64,000 bases of DNA from Bacillus marinisedimentorum (GCF_001644195.2 NZ_LWBL02000024.1:1-64000), one strand, 5' to 3'; counted from the stretch's first letter, positions 25,521 to 35,416 are shown. Numbers and translations: made by a program. The notes: a model not told the origin generated them from the letters alone.

Positions 25521-25651
25521 AATTTCCGATCCATCTGTAAAAAATCCAGAAATATTTATTGACTCCTTCTATAAAATAAAACTATACAATTCCTTATTTG
25601 AGCTTATTTATGACGGGAAAAGTAATATCGATGATAAAGGAGGACTTCGCA

Positions 25652-25777
25652 GTGCATTTATTCCGTATTGTGATGATTGTGTTCTTTTCAATCAGTGCTC
25701 TTTCACTCTGGTCTTTCCAAACCGTTGAACTTTTTCACATTTGCTCAGACATGTTCGGGAGCTGGAAAAACAAATAA
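25652..25777 (+). CDS. 41-residue membrane peptide
   Basis: A GTG start at 25652 with a perfect AAAGGAGG site. The peptide has one hydrophobic helix (LFRIVMIVFFSISALSLW) and a short polar tail. A hairpin terminator follows the stop. It may be a small membrane regulator; no homologue is recalled. Confidence 0.5.
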   Translation: MHLFRIVMIVFFSISALSLWSFQTVELFHICSDMFGSWKNK

Positions 25778-25791
25778 CAGGCCTCCGTCCA

Positions 25792-25823
25792 GGCGGCTAT
25801 CCTTTTAGGAAAGCCGGCCTTTT
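25792..25823 (+). terminator. Intrinsic terminator
   Basis: GGCGGCT-A-TCC (25792-25802) pairs imperfectly with GGA-A-AGCCGGCC, followed by TTTTG. It lies between the 41-residue gene and the convergent GH18 gene. Confidence 0.55.
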
Positions 25824-25842
25824 GTTTGTAAATAATGGACGG

Positions 25843-26982
25843 TCACTGTGAGTTTCTTGCCGAGTAATAGTTTACAGGCCCCCCCATCACCTGATCAATT
25901 GCACCGGTGATACTGTATGGCCCTTTCGCATCCAAACCGAGTTCCCAAAGCATCATGCCGCCGAATCCCCTTCCAATCGCCAGCTCTGTTTTCTTTTGGA
26001 TTGTCGTTTCCCCATTATAATGATAGGTGGTGCCATTGATGCTGATGATGTCCCGCCGGGCGTTTTCCGGATCATTGTCAATGATAGCTCCATATGATAC
26101 CTGTTTTATTGCCGGATCTTCAGGTTGTGCATAAGACGGGACACCCAGAACAAGCTTTTCCTTTGATATTCCAAGTCCTTCAAACAGATTTGCCCAATAG
26201 TTTACAATCTTCTCGGTAAATGGGTATGGTGAGAGATTAGCTGCGTCATAGCCGCCGTCCCACTGGCCGTCATATGCCATGATATTTACATGGTCCGCAT
26301 GCCTGAACATGGAAGGCTCGCAAACAATATTGCGTGTTTCAGTGCCGGAAACACTATGGATCTTGGCATGAACGGCAACCGATAGCTCTTTCCCCATGGC
26401 ATGAAGCTTCCTGCTGAGCTCGCCTGTAAATGAAGCGAGGTTCTGAGCATCATCATGTGAACGGGGATGTTCAAAGTCGACATCGATGCCATCGAGGTTC
26501 TCTCCCTCAACAAGACGGATAAGTTCATTGACCAGCTTCTCTCTGGAAACCGGGTTTGCAACCGCAGCCTTGAAATAGTCATAGGACTCCCCGCCATTCA
26601 TATGGAACCATCCGCCAACTGCCAGAATCGCTTTCACATTGTTTCTGTGCGCAAGGTCAACCATTTGCCGAAGATTTTTCATAGCGGTCTCTCCTGTAAG
26701 TGACAGCTTCCCATCCTTTCCGGGATGAGCGAAAGAAAAAATGACATGAGTCAGTTTGGAATAATCGACAGATCCCGGGTCCCGGAAATCCTGGACGTAG
26801 CCAATCAGCACGTTTTCCGGTGACTCCGTTATGTCCGGCATATCCTTTTTCCCTGGATTCTTTCCCGACAGCACGGCTGCTTTTTCAGTTTTAAGGGATT
26901 CAGGTTGAATACTGTTTTTTTCATAAACCATCCCCGCAATAATAAAAATAATTAATACTATAAAAATATAAGTGTTCTTCAT
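25843..26982 (-). CDS. GH18 family glycoside hydrolase, membrane-anchored
   Basis: A 379-residue protein with an N-terminal signal/anchor helix (YIFIVLIIFIIAGMVY) and a GH18 TIM barrel (about 65-370). The catalytic motif LDGIDVDFEHP is intact (Glu as acid), preceded by the substrate strand AILAVGGW. It should hydrolyse beta-1,4 GlcNAc linkages in chitin or peptidoglycan-like polymers outside the cell. It lacks LysM repeats, unlike the spore-cortex hydrolases YaaH and YdhD. The start at 26982 has GGAGG upstream. It is monocistronic. Confidence 0.85.
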   Translation of the reverse strand: MKNTYIFIVLIIFIIAGMVYEKNSIQPESLKTEKAAVLSGKNPGKKDMPDITESPENVLIGYVQDFRDPGSVDYSKLTHVIFSFAHPGKDGKLSLTGETAMKNLRQMVDLAHRNNVKAILAVGGWFHMNGGESYDYFKAAVANPVSREKLVNELIRLVEGENLDGIDVDFEHPRSHDDAQNLASFTGELSRKLHAMGKELSVAVHAKIHSVSGTETRNIVCEPSMFRHADHVNIMAYDGQWDGGYDAANLSPYPFTEKIVNYWANLFEGLGISKEKLVLGVPSYAQPEDPAIKQVSYGAIIDNDPENARRDIISINGTTYHYNGETTIQKKTELAIGRGFGGMMLWELGLDAKGPYSITGAIDQVMGGPVNYYSARNSQ

Positions 26983-27172
26983 CTTCTTACCTCCGTCAAT
27001 CAATCACAATCACTTAAAGTCTATCAGAAAAGAAAAAGACAGGAGTTGGCAATATCCTCCTCCCCTTCCATCCGTCATAAAAATTTCCGTTCACCATGTC
27101 AAAAGCTTCCCTTTTTTCATATTTTGATTTAAACTGCACATTGAAGATAATTCAGAATAGGTTTGGTGGAAT

Positions 27173-28093
27173 ATGGAAAACAAACAGAAAATCTATGACA
27201 AACTGCTTGAGATCGTGAAAGAGGAAAATGTGAAAACCGATGAAATGCTGAAGGATCATTTGTATACGAAACTTGGCGGGAAAGCGGATTTCTTCATCAC
27301 CCCCACTTCCGTTGAAGAGATCCGGAATGTCGTGAAATTTTCCAATGAAGAAAGTGTACCTTTCACCCTGTTGGGGAACGGCTCCAACCTTATTATCAAA
27401 GACGGCGGAATCCGCGGAATTGTCATAAATCTGAAGCATATGGATGATATTTCTTCAAACGGAAATGTCCTCACCGCCCAGAGCGGCGCCAGAATCATTG
27501 ATGCCTCACGCTATGCCCTCGGACGGCGCCTGTCCGGGCTGGAGTTTGCATGCGGGATACCCGGAACTGTCGGCGGGGCGCTGTATATGAATGCAGGTGC
27601 CTACGGCGGGGAAATCAAAGATGTGCTTGACTATGCATATGTCGTAGATCGGGAAGGAAATCACGTAAAACGCATGGCTGCTGACCTTGATCTCGATTAC
27701 CGTACTAGCAACATTCCGGATACAGGCGATATCGTTGTGGAAGCCGTCTTTAAATTAAAACCTGGTGAATATGAAGAGATTAAAGCGGTAATGGATGACC
27801 TCACCTTTAAACGCGAGTCCAAACAGCCGCTCGAATACCCTTCCTGCGGCAGTGTGTTCAAGCGCCCGCCAGGCTATTTCGCAGGAAAGCTGATTCAGGA
27901 CAGTGACTTGCAGGGTACAAACTTCGGCGGTGCGGAAGTATCAACGAAGCATGCCGGATTCATCGTCAACAAAGACAACGCGACGACTGCCGACTATATT
28001 GCGCTCATTGAGCATGTACAGAAAACAGTGAAGGAAAATTTCGGGGTAGACCTTGAACGGGAAGTAAGAATATTAGGAGAAGATCCCGAATAA
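27173..28093 (+). CDS. murB: UDP-N-acetylenolpyruvoylglucosamine reductase MurB
   Basis: A 306-residue FAD enzyme that reduces UDP-GlcNAc-enolpyruvate to UDP-MurNAc in peptidoglycan synthesis. FAD-binding landmarks are [15 protein letters not shown] and [20 protein letters not shown]; the catalytic serine is in [11 protein letters not shown] and the final Glu region is [10 protein letters not shown]. It is the type II form, common in Firmicutes. GGTGG precedes ATG 27173. In many Bacillus the gene sits in the division cluster; here it is solitary, as in the B. cereus murB2 arrangement. Confidence 0.93.
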   Translation: MENKQKIYDKLLEIVKEENVKTDEMLKDHLYTKLGGKADFFITPTSVEEIRNVVKFSNEESVPFTLLGNGSNLIIKDGGIRGIVINLKHMDDISSNGNVLTAQSGARIIDASRYALGRRLSGLEFACGIPGTVGGALYMNAGAYGGEIKDVLDYAYVVDREGNHVKRMAADLDLDYRTSNIPDTGDIVVEAVFKLKPGEYEEIKAVMDDLTFKRESKQPLEYPSCGSVFKRPPGYFAGKLIQDSDLQGTNFGGAEVSTKHAGFIVNKDNATTADYIALIEHVQKTVKENFGVDLEREVRILGEDPE

Positions 28094-28098
28094 AAAAA

Positions 28099-28139
28099 GA
28101 GGCTGCCTCAGGATTTCATATGAAGTCCTGAGGCAGCCT
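28099..28139 (+). terminator. Intrinsic terminator after murB
   Basis: A 17-bp stem GAGGCTGCCTCAGGATTTC-like arm (28099-28115) pairs with 28122-28139, flanked by A7 and T3. Confidence 0.85.
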
Positions 28140-28512
28140 TTATCTATACATCTGACATTATACCGGTTTTTTGCTTATTTACTGGATTAGGCAAAGTAAA
28201 ATTTCGCAGATGAACGATTGGCACTTCCCTGACCGCTCGTTACTTCGGTCCAGAATCGACTCACTTTCCGCCGAGTGCCCGCAGTTTTGGCTCCTGAATT
28301 TAACTTTAATCAAAAAAGTTTCCGACAAATCTCCGCACCATTCATCAGCAGCATGATTCACATTGACAAAAAACTCCCTGAAACCCGCCGTCCAGCCCAA
28401 TTTCTTCGGGATATTGTAGAATTCTTTGTTGTTTACCTTGTTTATAAGCGAGGTATAAGAATAACACATGTATTTTATGGAAATTCACAGCTTTTTATAA
28501 GGAGGCCTCGAA
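28140..28512. other. Intergenic stretch
   Basis: About 370 bases without a recognisable gene. A minus frame at 28179-28469 has no ribosome site. A possible promoter for the next short ORF is TTGTTT with TATAAG near 28430-28460. Confidence 0.35.
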
Positions 28513-28614
28513 ATGAAAATAAAGGTTAGCAGCTGGCAAACGCTGACCCGTCAAGATAAGCTGTTTATCTTGAAAGCTGTAAGCCAGCGGTCGCAATTGA
28601 TCAGAAGCGCCTGA
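28513..28614 (+). CDS. 33-residue basic peptide, uncertain
   Basis: ATG 28513 is preceded by AAGGAGG, among the strongest ribosome sites in the window. The peptide (MKIKVSSWQTLTRQDKLF, then ILKAVSQRSQLIRSA) is basic and amphipathic, without a transmembrane helix. It ends 24 bases before the panF stop on the other strand. Only the ribosome site supports it. Confidence 0.4.
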   Translation: MKIKVSSWQTLTRQDKLFILKAVSQRSQLIRSA

Positions 28615-28638
28615 GTATCCTTATGATTCTTTCCCTTT

Positions 28639-30075
28639 TTAAAAATCCGGCTGGAAATCCTGCTTTGTCATAAGACTGGCAGCGATATATCCTGCAAACG
28701 ACAGCAATACCGGCAGAACAACAGTATGCATGCCGAGCGGATTCGGCCAGTAGCTGTGAAACAGAATATAAGTGCTTATGCCAATCAGCATCGAAGCAAG
28801 CGCACCATACTTATTGCCCCTCTCCCAGTACATCCCGAGCACCACCGGCCAAATGAATGCTGCCTCCAGCCCGCCGAACGAAAACAGGTTAAGCCAGATC
28901 AGCAGTTCCGGAGGATTGACCGCCATAAAAAAGACGAGAACGCCTATTACCGCTGTAACTGTCAAACTGAGCTTTTTCACCTTTTCTTCCCCGGTCTCAG
29001 GTTTCACATAATTTAAATACACATCCTTAATTACAGCAGAACTGACAAGGAGGAGGAGGGAATCGACTGTTGACATGATGGCCGCCATCGGCGCAGCCAG
29101 TACGATGCCTGCAAGCCAGGAAGGAAGAACTTCCATGGCAATGAGCGGCATGACCGTATCTCCTATTTCAATCCCCGGCATGACCGCCCGGGCAAATACA
29201 CCGGTCAAATGCATGCCGAGCATAATGAACCCGACGACAACAGTGCCGATAATCATGGCTCTGTGCATGGCGCGTGCATTCTTATAGGACATCGCCCTGA
29301 CAGCTACCTGAGGCAATCCGACGACACCGACACCGACCAATATCCAGAAAGATGACACATAAAGCGGCGTCAATGACCCGTCTGCTCCGAACGGTGTCAC
29401 AAGCCCCGGATTTTCTGCAGTGAGATCCTGCATGATATTACCGATGCCGCCGCCTGCAATGATGGTCCCGATCAGGATCACGGATGTGCCGAAGAACATG
29501 ACAACACCCTGGATGCTGTCCGTCAGTGCAACTGCCCTGAAACCGCCGATAATCACATAAACGATGACAGAAATAGCAAAAATGAATAAAGCCGTTGTGT
29601 ACGAAAGCCCTGTAATCGACTCAATCAGCCTGGCACCGCCAACCCATTGTGCGGCCATTGCGGAAAACAGGAAAATGATAATGCTCGCTGCAGATAAAAT
29701 CACAACCCATTTTGAATCGTAACGAGCCTTTAAAAAGTCAACAAGTGTAACGGCGTCCACTTTCCTGGAAACGATCGCGAATTTTTTGCCGAGAATCGCC
29801 AGCACAAAATAGCCGGTCACGACCTGGGACATCGCCAGCAGCACCCAGCCGAGACCGACGTTGTATGCAACTCCCGGACCGCCGATGAAGCTGCTTGCAC
29901 TCCCATATGTAGCGATCATCGTCATTGCAAGAATAAAACCGCCCAGCTCCCTGCTGCCGAGAAAATATTCATGCAAAAACGTATTCGTCCGGCTTATAAA
30001 GGAAGAAGCATAAAATCCGACTGCAAATATGATGACAAGAAAAACAACCAGCGGCAACACGACTGCCGTATTCAT
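28639..30075 (-). CDS. panF: Sodium/pantothenate symporter PanF
   Basis: A 478-residue sodium:solute symporter (SSS family) with about 12-13 helices, importing pantothenate with Na+ for coenzyme A synthesis. Landmarks are LGSRELGGFILAMTMIATYG, SSFIGGPGVAYNVGLGWVLL and PMAAIMSTVDSLLLLVSSA. The N-terminal sequence and the paired upstream gene yhdT are those of PanF. The start overlaps the yhdT stop as ATGA, so the two are translationally coupled. Confidence 0.88.
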   Translation of the reverse strand: MNTAVVLPLVVFLVIIFAVGFYASSFISRTNTFLHEYFLGSRELGGFILAMTMIATYGSASSFIGGPGVAYNVGLGWVLLAMSQVVTGYFVLAILGKKFAIVSRKVDAVTLVDFLKARYDSKWVVILSAASIIIFLFSAMAAQWVGGARLIESITGLSYTTALFIFAISVIVYVIIGGFRAVALTDSIQGVVMFFGTSVILIGTIIAGGGIGNIMQDLTAENPGLVTPFGADGSLTPLYVSSFWILVGVGVVGLPQVAVRAMSYKNARAMHRAMIIGTVVVGFIMLGMHLTGVFARAVMPGIEIGDTVMPLIAMEVLPSWLAGIVLAAPMAAIMSTVDSLLLLVSSAVIKDVYLNYVKPETGEEKVKKLSLTVTAVIGVLVFFMAVNPPELLIWLNLFSFGGLEAAFIWPVVLGMYWERGNKYGALASMLIGISTYILFHSYWPNPLGMHTVVLPVLLSFAGYIAASLMTKQDFQPDF

Positions 30076-30353
30076 AAGCTGTCTTCCCCGTTCCCATCGA
30101 ATGGAACTTCCTTAAACACGTTCCGCACCAATATCGTGACGAGCACAACCATCACGGCAAAACCGACCACACAGCTGTAAAAAAACCATGCGGGCATCCC
30201 CATAATATATTGGTACTCCTCAACCGGCTTCGAACCCAGGCCGTAAGCAAACCCATACCACCATAAAAAATTGAATAAGGCAAGGGCAATGCCTATCAAG
30301 GCTTCCCGGTTGGCGACCATATAGCGCGGATCTCGTCCGGCCTTCCTTTTCAT
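30072..30353 (-). CDS. yhdT: YhdT family (DUF997) small membrane protein
   Basis: A 93-residue protein with two helices (ALIGIALALFNFLWWYGFAY and FFYSCVVGFAVMVVLVTILV) matching YhdT/DUF997, which is nearly always encoded just before panF. AAAGGGG precedes ATG 30353. The 4-bp overlap with panF indicates an operon. It may be an accessory subunit of the symporter, by context. Confidence 0.85.
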   Translation of the reverse strand: MKRKAGRDPRYMVANREALIGIALALFNFLWWYGFAYGLGSKPVEEYQYIMGMPAWFFYSCVVGFAVMVVLVTILVRNVFKEVPFDGNGEDSL

Positions 30354-30464
30354 CTGATTACCCCTTTCTGGCAAGCAGCCGTTAACGCCGAACCGCTGCT
30401 TATCTATAATTCTACCTTTCTAGATAATACCATATTCTTATCGGACAGCCCCGTTTTTCGCGCT

Positions 30465-30995
30465 TTACAATCCCGCCGCGCCATTTCCTGCATACTTGAT
30501 TAGCAGATAAACATTTAAAGCCGCAAGCAGGACAACAAGCACCCGTTCTGCAGAAGACCCTGTCCGAAATGTAATAATGAACCGGAGCCGGCCCTGCACG
30601 AACGGATAAAACAGGGGCACGCCGTCTTTCGTCAGAAAGTCGCCGGCAATATGTGACATGATTCCTGCGGTCAAGCCAACTGCATAGAGCTGGGTGAATC
30701 GGTATTGTTCTGCCGCCCAACTGACCAGCAAATAAGCAAGCAATGCAAACAACAGCGAATGTGTAAACTTGCGATGCCCGAAAACGAGCTGCACCGGCAC
30801 GGATAACCACCGGAATTTCCGACCGATCCGGCTGTTATATTTATCGATATCCGGGATTAGCGCACCCGTCAAAACCAGTGCAAAAAAAAGCAGTGTCTCG
30901 GCAAAATCCGCCGGCAGCACACCGCTTGCGTTAAACAGCGTCAACGTTAAAATTCCCCATGTAAAACCAAACATTTGATGTCCTGGCGCGTTCAT
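30465..30995 (-). CDS. YdjM-type membrane metal-dependent hydrolase (DUF457)
   Basis: A 176-residue membrane protein. The histidine/aspartate motifs typical of this family are visible: NAPGHQMFG near the start, GALIPDIDKYNSRIG, FGHRKFTHSLLF and HIAGDFLTKDGVPLFYP. These resemble the metal-binding set of membrane-bound phospholipase-like hydrolases (YdjM, YfhO-adjacent families). The start MNAPG at 30995 has AAAGGATGGG upstream; longer frames lack it. The substrate is unknown. Confidence 0.75.
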   Translation of the reverse strand: MNAPGHQMFGFTWGILTLTLFNASGVLPADFAETLLFFALVLTGALIPDIDKYNSRIGRKFRWLSVPVQLVFGHRKFTHSLLFALLAYLLVSWAAEQYRFTQLYAVGLTAGIMSHIAGDFLTKDGVPLFYPFVQGRLRFIITFRTGSSAERVLVVLLAALNVYLLIKYAGNGAAGL

Positions 30996-31086
30996 AAGTC
31001 GACCCATCCTTTTCATGGTGTACAATAATAGTATTTTAGTATAATCCTTGCTGGATTGAACAGGGACGATAGGCCGAGAGCATCGA

Positions 31087-31935
31087 TTAACTTGGTCCAA
31101 ACTGCACCAGAACAGAGTCATGTACCGGCTCATAGCCGATTTCCATATAAATCTTGTTTGAGGTTGAATTCTTCAGGTCCGTATAGAGGGAAACTGATTC
31201 ATAGCCGGCCTTGAGCAGCCGCTCTGTAAGGGCAGCTGTACATGACCTGGCATAGCCTTTCCGCCTTTTTCCAGGCGGAGTATAAACAAAATTGACGGTA
31301 CAGTTCGTTTTTGTCGGCCTTGCCGAAGCCGCCATGGCCGCCAGTCCGCTCTCATCCTCCCAGCCATATAAACGCTTCTGGCCAATTAACTCACGCGCCT
31401 TTTCATTTGCCTCCTGTTCCGTCATCGGATCCATAACCTCTTTCGCAAAAGCTGCCACCCATTGCACAATGACCGGGAAATCGGACTCATCCACTACTCT
31501 CCCGCCCCCTGTTGTACTGCTGATTGGTTTTAAGGCTGTCAGCTTATAAAGGCGCTGATTCATTTTCACATTCATTGTTTTTCCTGTAAGCTTTTCAATT
31601 TCCGTTCCAAGTGACGAGGTGAGTGTCCTCTCGCCGATCAGGCCCGGGATTTTCGGATGAAGCCTGATGATCTCAGCCGCAATCCCGCGAATTTCCGCCG
31701 GATAAAAATCATGAAGCGGATACGACAAAATGGCCTGGCCCGACTTATTCTGGAAAATGGTAAAAGCAATCGATCCGTTTTTTTCAACGACTGCCATAAA
31801 AACAGGCTGTTCTGTTTCGTTCAGCGATTCCAACACACCGAGCGCAAGATTATTTTCCACTTCGGCTTGCTCCAAAAACAGCGTTACATCCTGTTTAAAC
31901 TGCGGAACATCATCGTAAGGCGTAACAGACCACAT
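31087..31935 (-). CDS. GNAT acetyltransferase, two-domain
   Basis: A 282-residue protein. The C-terminal half is a GNAT fold with the acetyl-CoA loop TPPGKRRKGYARSCTAAL and motif B LYTDLKNSTSNKIYMEIGY; the N-terminal 130 residues look like a degenerate second GNAT repeat (FTIFQNKSGQAILSYP). This layout is common in Bacillus annotated only as GNAT. GAGGGGGG precedes ATG 31935. The substrate is unknown. The divergent neighbour is another GNAT gene. Confidence 0.75.
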   Translation of the reverse strand: MWSVTPYDDVPQFKQDVTLFLEQAEVENNLALGVLESLNETEQPVFMAVVEKNGSIAFTIFQNKSGQAILSYPLHDFYPAEIRGIAAEIIRLHPKIPGLIGERTLTSSLGTEIEKLTGKTMNVKMNQRLYKLTALKPISSTTGGGRVVDESDFPVIVQWVAAFAKEVMDPMTEQEANEKARELIGQKRLYGWEDESGLAAMAASARPTKTNCTVNFVYTPPGKRRKGYARSCTAALTERLLKAGYESVSLYTDLKNSTSNKIYMEIGYEPVHDSVLVQFGPS

Positions 31936-32040
31936 CGGAATCCCCCCTCTTCTTCGAACTCACATCAATATTCGATGAAGGACTTCCTAAACCCTTGCAA
32001 TTCTGGTATTCTATTAAAAATTCGGATAGGGGGATGAAAA

Positions 32041-32556
32041 ATGGAGATCAGAAGGCTGGCACCAAATGATGCAGAACAATATTGGGTTTTGCGGCTTGAA
32101 GCACTGCAAAACAATCCCGAAGCATTTGTGGCGACATATGACGAAGCCGCTGCCAGGCAGAATGCTGTAGACCAGACAGCCGAAAGGCTTGGAGCCGTGG
32201 AAAACGATACATACGGCGCATTTATCGAACAGGAACTGGCCGGTGTCGTGACATTGCACGGCGAAAGACCCGGAAAAATGGAGCATAAAGGACATATCTT
32301 CGCCATGTATGTTTCCCCTGCAGCCAGACGAAAGGGGGCGGGCAAAGCGCTTATCTCAAAAGCAATTAACCGGGCCAAAGAACGCGGACTTGAACAGCTC
32401 CACCTTGCCGTCATCCGGGAAAATAAAGCGGCAAAAAGGCTTTATGAATCCGCCGGGTTTAAAACATACGGAGTTGAAAAGCATGCGATGAAGTCCGGGA
32501 ATAAATACTGGGATGAAGAGCTGATGTGTCTGTTTTTGGAAAAGGATTTGGATTAG
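32041..32556 (+). CDS. GNAT acetyltransferase
   Basis: A 171-residue enzyme with the standard GNAT order: FAMYVSPAARRKGAGKALI (motif A with the RKGAGK pyrophosphate loop) and NKAAKRLYESAGFKTYG (motif B). It starts at ATG 32041; GGGGGATG precedes it. It is divergent from the two-domain GNAT gene with a 105-base shared promoter region. The substrate is unknown. Confidence 0.8.
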   Translation: MEIRRLAPNDAEQYWVLRLEALQNNPEAFVATYDEAAARQNAVDQTAERLGAVENDTYGAFIEQELAGVVTLHGERPGKMEHKGHIFAMYVSPAARRKGAGKALISKAINRAKERGLEQLHLAVIRENKAAKRLYESAGFKTYGVEKHAMKSGNKYWDEELMCLFLEKDLD

Positions 32557-32738
32557 CGGGTCTTTATTGTGTGCCCCCCTTGTCCCGTTTCAGTAATTCT
32601 AATCTCTGCCGTTTGTGGCCTTGTTTCCCCTCAATTTATGCATAACTTTTTTTGATCAAAAAATAAAGACCGCCACCCGGGCGCCCTTTCCCAATGGACT
32701 TATTTCAAGTCAGCTGTTGTATCGTTACTTTGGAACGG

Positions 32739-32908
32739 TTTCACGCCGTTTCTCCCGGTTTTCAAGCCAAAACGGCAACGATTCACACCAATCCATACTA
32801 GTTTCGCGCCGCAGCAGCACGCTTTCACGCCAAACGGTTCGTTTCACGCCGTTCATACGAGTTTTTGCGCCATATGAATAAGTTTTCGCGCCGCCCGGAT
32901 TCACGCGG
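32739..32908 (+). repeat. Family B phased array, copy 3
   Basis: Cores at 32739 (TTTCACGCCG), 32759 (TTTCAAGCCA), 32781, 32802 (TTTCGCGCCG), 32823, 32842, 32863, 32884 and 32899: spacings 20, 22, 21, 21, 19, 21, 21 and 15 bp. It fills the gap between convergent genes (GNAT and YqcI-type) and has no open frame. Confidence 0.8.
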
Positions 32909-32914
32909 CCTAAG

Positions 32915-33670
32915 CTATTCCATAAGCTTCCTCAGCTTCTTCCTTACTGCGCTGAACGGGCAGCGGGAAGGCGCTGCCTCATCATCACTCAAAAAATACT
33001 GCTTCCATTCGAAATTTTCATCGGAACCGTAAAACTTCAAATCAGGATGCGCCGGCACATGATCGTATGCTTCCAGTCTTTTCCGAATCGACCTTTTGAC
33101 CTTTGCCGCTTTTTCACCGTTTTCCATGAACTCCTGCAGCACCCAGCGCGGGGTGAGCGCAAGCATGAAATACGGGAAACTGCGGCTGTTTCTGTTTTGA
33201 TGGGCCGGCGTTCCGCAATAGACAAAATAACGCTCCCCGTGAAAACAAAACTCCCAGGCAGACTCGTGCGGATCTGCAGGAATCTCATCCGGCCAATGTT
33301 TTTCGTCATATGTGCTGATGCGTTCGAGCAGCGACCAAAAAACATCCCTGTATCCCTGTACCGTTACATCAGCCTCATCCGGTGTCCGAAAAAAAATAAC
33401 CAGTGATGCGTAACTTCCAAATTCTTTAGAACGGGGGCCGAAATCCTGAATCGCACCCGCTGCTTGCTCTGCAGCCTCTTCAGTACCCGGATCTTCTGCA
33501 AACTCATAACGGAGATGGTTGAGCCTGTATGCGAGAACAGCAGGTATGCAGGGGAACTTATGGGATGAATCCTCCATCTTTGCGGAAAATTTCTTAAAAG
33601 CGTCAAGCTGCCAATCCGTCACTGACAGGGGATTTTGTAATATGTCGCTTTTACAGAACAACTGGCTCAA
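32915..33670 (-). CDS. YqcI/YcgG family protein (GntA-like heme oxygenase family)
   Basis: A 251-residue protein with the YqcI/YcgG landmarks FPCIPAVLAYRLNHLRYEF, the FHGERYFVYCGTPAHQNRNS block and FYGSDENFEWKQYFL. The family includes GntA, a heme-dependent N-hydroxylase of guanidino compounds; the Bacillus members are otherwise uncharacterised. The start is TTG 33670, supported by AAGGAGG 8 bases upstream. It is cytosolic and monocistronic. Confidence 0.8.
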   Translation of the reverse strand: MSQLFCKSDILQNPLSVTDWQLDAFKKFSAKMEDSSHKFPCIPAVLAYRLNHLRYEFAEDPGTEEAAEQAAGAIQDFGPRSKEFGSYASLVIFFRTPDEADVTVQGYRDVFWSLLERISTYDEKHWPDEIPADPHESAWEFCFHGERYFVYCGTPAHQNRNSRSFPYFMLALTPRWVLQEFMENGEKAAKVKRSIRKRLEAYDHVPAHPDLKFYGSDENFEWKQYFLSDDEAAPSRCPFSAVRKKLRKLME

Positions 33671-33755
33671 TGAAAAAACCTCCTTCTCTACACGATATTG
33701 AGAAAGAGGAAATTGGGTGACTGTCCTGCCTGATGGAGAACGTTGAAATGCCCGG

Positions 33756-34514
33756 TCACTTTAAACGCCAATCTATAAAAATCATCCCTTCAAGGCTATG
33801 CCCTTCCATTACAATCCGGTACTTGCCCGCCTCTTCGGCGACAAAACTCATTTTTTCATCAGAAAGCCGGCTTACACCTTTTAACTCACCGGTTCCTGTT
33901 TCAACGTGATATCCATAGCCGCCGCCATTCTCACTTTTTACATCTACAGAGAACAGGACGGTCTCCCCCTTCAGCAGCCTGATCGGTATTTCATGACGCC
34001 CGTTAAAATATTCGAACGTGGCCGTGTAGCTGGAAGAAGTCCGCCTTGACTCCCAGCCCTCTTTCTCCGTGAAATCCATCTGGGACATCGCCAGGACAGT
34101 GAGTGGCACTGCAATGGCAAACACGTATTTTAGTGCATCTTTTTTCAGAAAACGGGTCGCTGCATAAAACAGCAAGGAAAACACAGCCCCTACACTGCCG
34201 GCGATCAATGCGAAAATCAAATCACCGGACAGCATAAAAATCAGGTAACCGGCTGCTATGTATAGAAGCATCTTGATTTTGGGCGCGCTGAACGGCAATT
34301 TTGCATAAAGGAAGTCAATGATCATGGATGAAAGGATGGCATAGCCGAAGAAGGCCGCCCAAAGCATGCCGTGGCTGACTGAATCAGCAAAGTCATATAA
34401 ATCACCTTCAGCTCCGATTAACATCGCCATACTGAATACAAACCATATAAAACCTGATGCACTGAATTTTTCAAGCAAATAATCCCATATCACTCTGCCC
34501 GGAAATCGTCTCAC
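33756..34514 (-). CDS. Membrane protein with C-terminal soluble domain
   Basis: A 252-residue protein, unrecognised. Four to five helices (about 20-150, e.g. FIWFVFSMAMLIGAEGDLYD and LIFMLSGDLIFALIAGSVGA) are followed by a beta-rich domain (TATFEYFNGRHEIPIRLLKG, then VDVKSENGGGYGYHVETG) that may lie outside the membrane. I favour GTG 34514, where GGGGGAG lies 6 bases upstream; the frame to ATG 34562 has only a weak site. Confidence 0.55.
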   Translation of the reverse strand: MRRFPGRVIWDYLLEKFSASGFIWFVFSMAMLIGAEGDLYDFADSVSHGMLWAAFFGYAILSSMIIDFLYAKLPFSAPKIKMLLYIAAGYLIFMLSGDLIFALIAGSVGAVFSLLFYAATRFLKKDALKYVFAIAVPLTVLAMSQMDFTEKEGWESRRTSSSYTATFEYFNGRHEIPIRLLKGETVLFSVDVKSENGGGYGYHVETGTGELKGVSRLSDEKMSFVAEEAGKYRIVMEGHSLEGMIFIDWRLK

Positions 34515-34693
34515 TTCTTCTCCCCCGTATGTATGAAAGTTTGGCATATTGCTTTTGTCCATCCACTATATAAGACGGATTCAATTGCCAAAATGTTTCA
34601 TTTTTTAGACTAATCACTGAATGGGAATGATGGATGACTGGCAATATAAAGTGTGGTACGTTTAGAATACAGACATTAAAAGGAGGACTTTTC

Positions 34694-35401
34694 ATGAGTG
34701 TACATATCGGAGCAAAAGAAAACGAAATTGCTGAAACAATACTGCTTCCGGGCGATCCGCTGCGGGCGAAATATATTGCTGACACTTTTCTGGAAGATGT
34801 AAAACAATACAACGAAGTGCGGGGAATGCTCGGTTTCACCGGCACATATAAAGGACACCGCATTTCTGTCCAGGGTACAGGAATGGGCGTTCCATCCATC
34901 AGCATTTATGTGAATGAGCTGATTTCAAGCTACGGCGTCAAAAACCTGATCCGCGTCGGCACGTGCGGAGCAATCCAGAAGGACGTCAAAGTGCGTGACG
35001 TAATCCTGGCGATGACCTCCTCAACTGACAGCTCCATGAACCAGCACATTTTTGACGGAATGGACTACGCTCCGACAGCTTCATTCGATCTGTTGAAAAA
35101 AGCTTACGATGCCGGCAGCGATAAAGGGCTCGATTTGAAAGTGGGCAATGTCTTCACGAGCGACACCTTCTACCGCGACAGCATGGACTTGTTCAAGAAG
35201 CTTGCAGACTACGGCGTTCTCGGTGTTGAAATGGAAACAACCGCCCTTTATACCCTTGCCGCGAAGTTCGGGGTGAACGCGCTGTCGGTGCTTACTGTCA
35301 GTGACCACATTCTGACTGGCGAAGAAACTTCAGCTGAAGAGCGCCAGACGACGTTCAATGATATGATTGAAGTCGCGCTTGAAGCTGCGATTAAAGAATA
35401 G
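34694..35401 (+). CDS. deoD: Purine-nucleoside phosphorylase DeoD
   Basis: A 235-residue trimeric/hexameric-type PNP that splits purine (deoxy)nucleosides with phosphate to the base and (deoxy)ribose-1-phosphate. Landmarks are [39 protein letters not shown], the purine-site [10 protein letters not shown] and the catalytic Asp in TVSDHI. AAAAGGAGG precedes ATG 34694. It is monocistronic with a terminator, whereas many Bacillus also keep it alone. Confidence 0.95.
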   Translation: MSVHIGAKENEIAETILLPGDPLRAKYIADTFLEDVKQYNEVRGMLGFTGTYKGHRISVQGTGMGVPSISIYVNELISSYGVKNLIRVGTCGAIQKDVKVRDVILAMTSSTDSSMNQHIFDGMDYAPTASFDLLKKAYDAGSDKGLDLKVGNVFTSDTFYRDSMDLFKKLADYGVLGVEMETTALYTLAAKFGVNALSVLTVSDHILTGEETSAEERQTTFNDMIEVALEAAIKE

Positions 35402-35416
35402 TTATAGTAGCTACCA

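Noticed and set aside
28179-28469. 96-residue minus ORF
   Set aside because: No ribosome site, odd composition and no recognisable domain; likely accidental.
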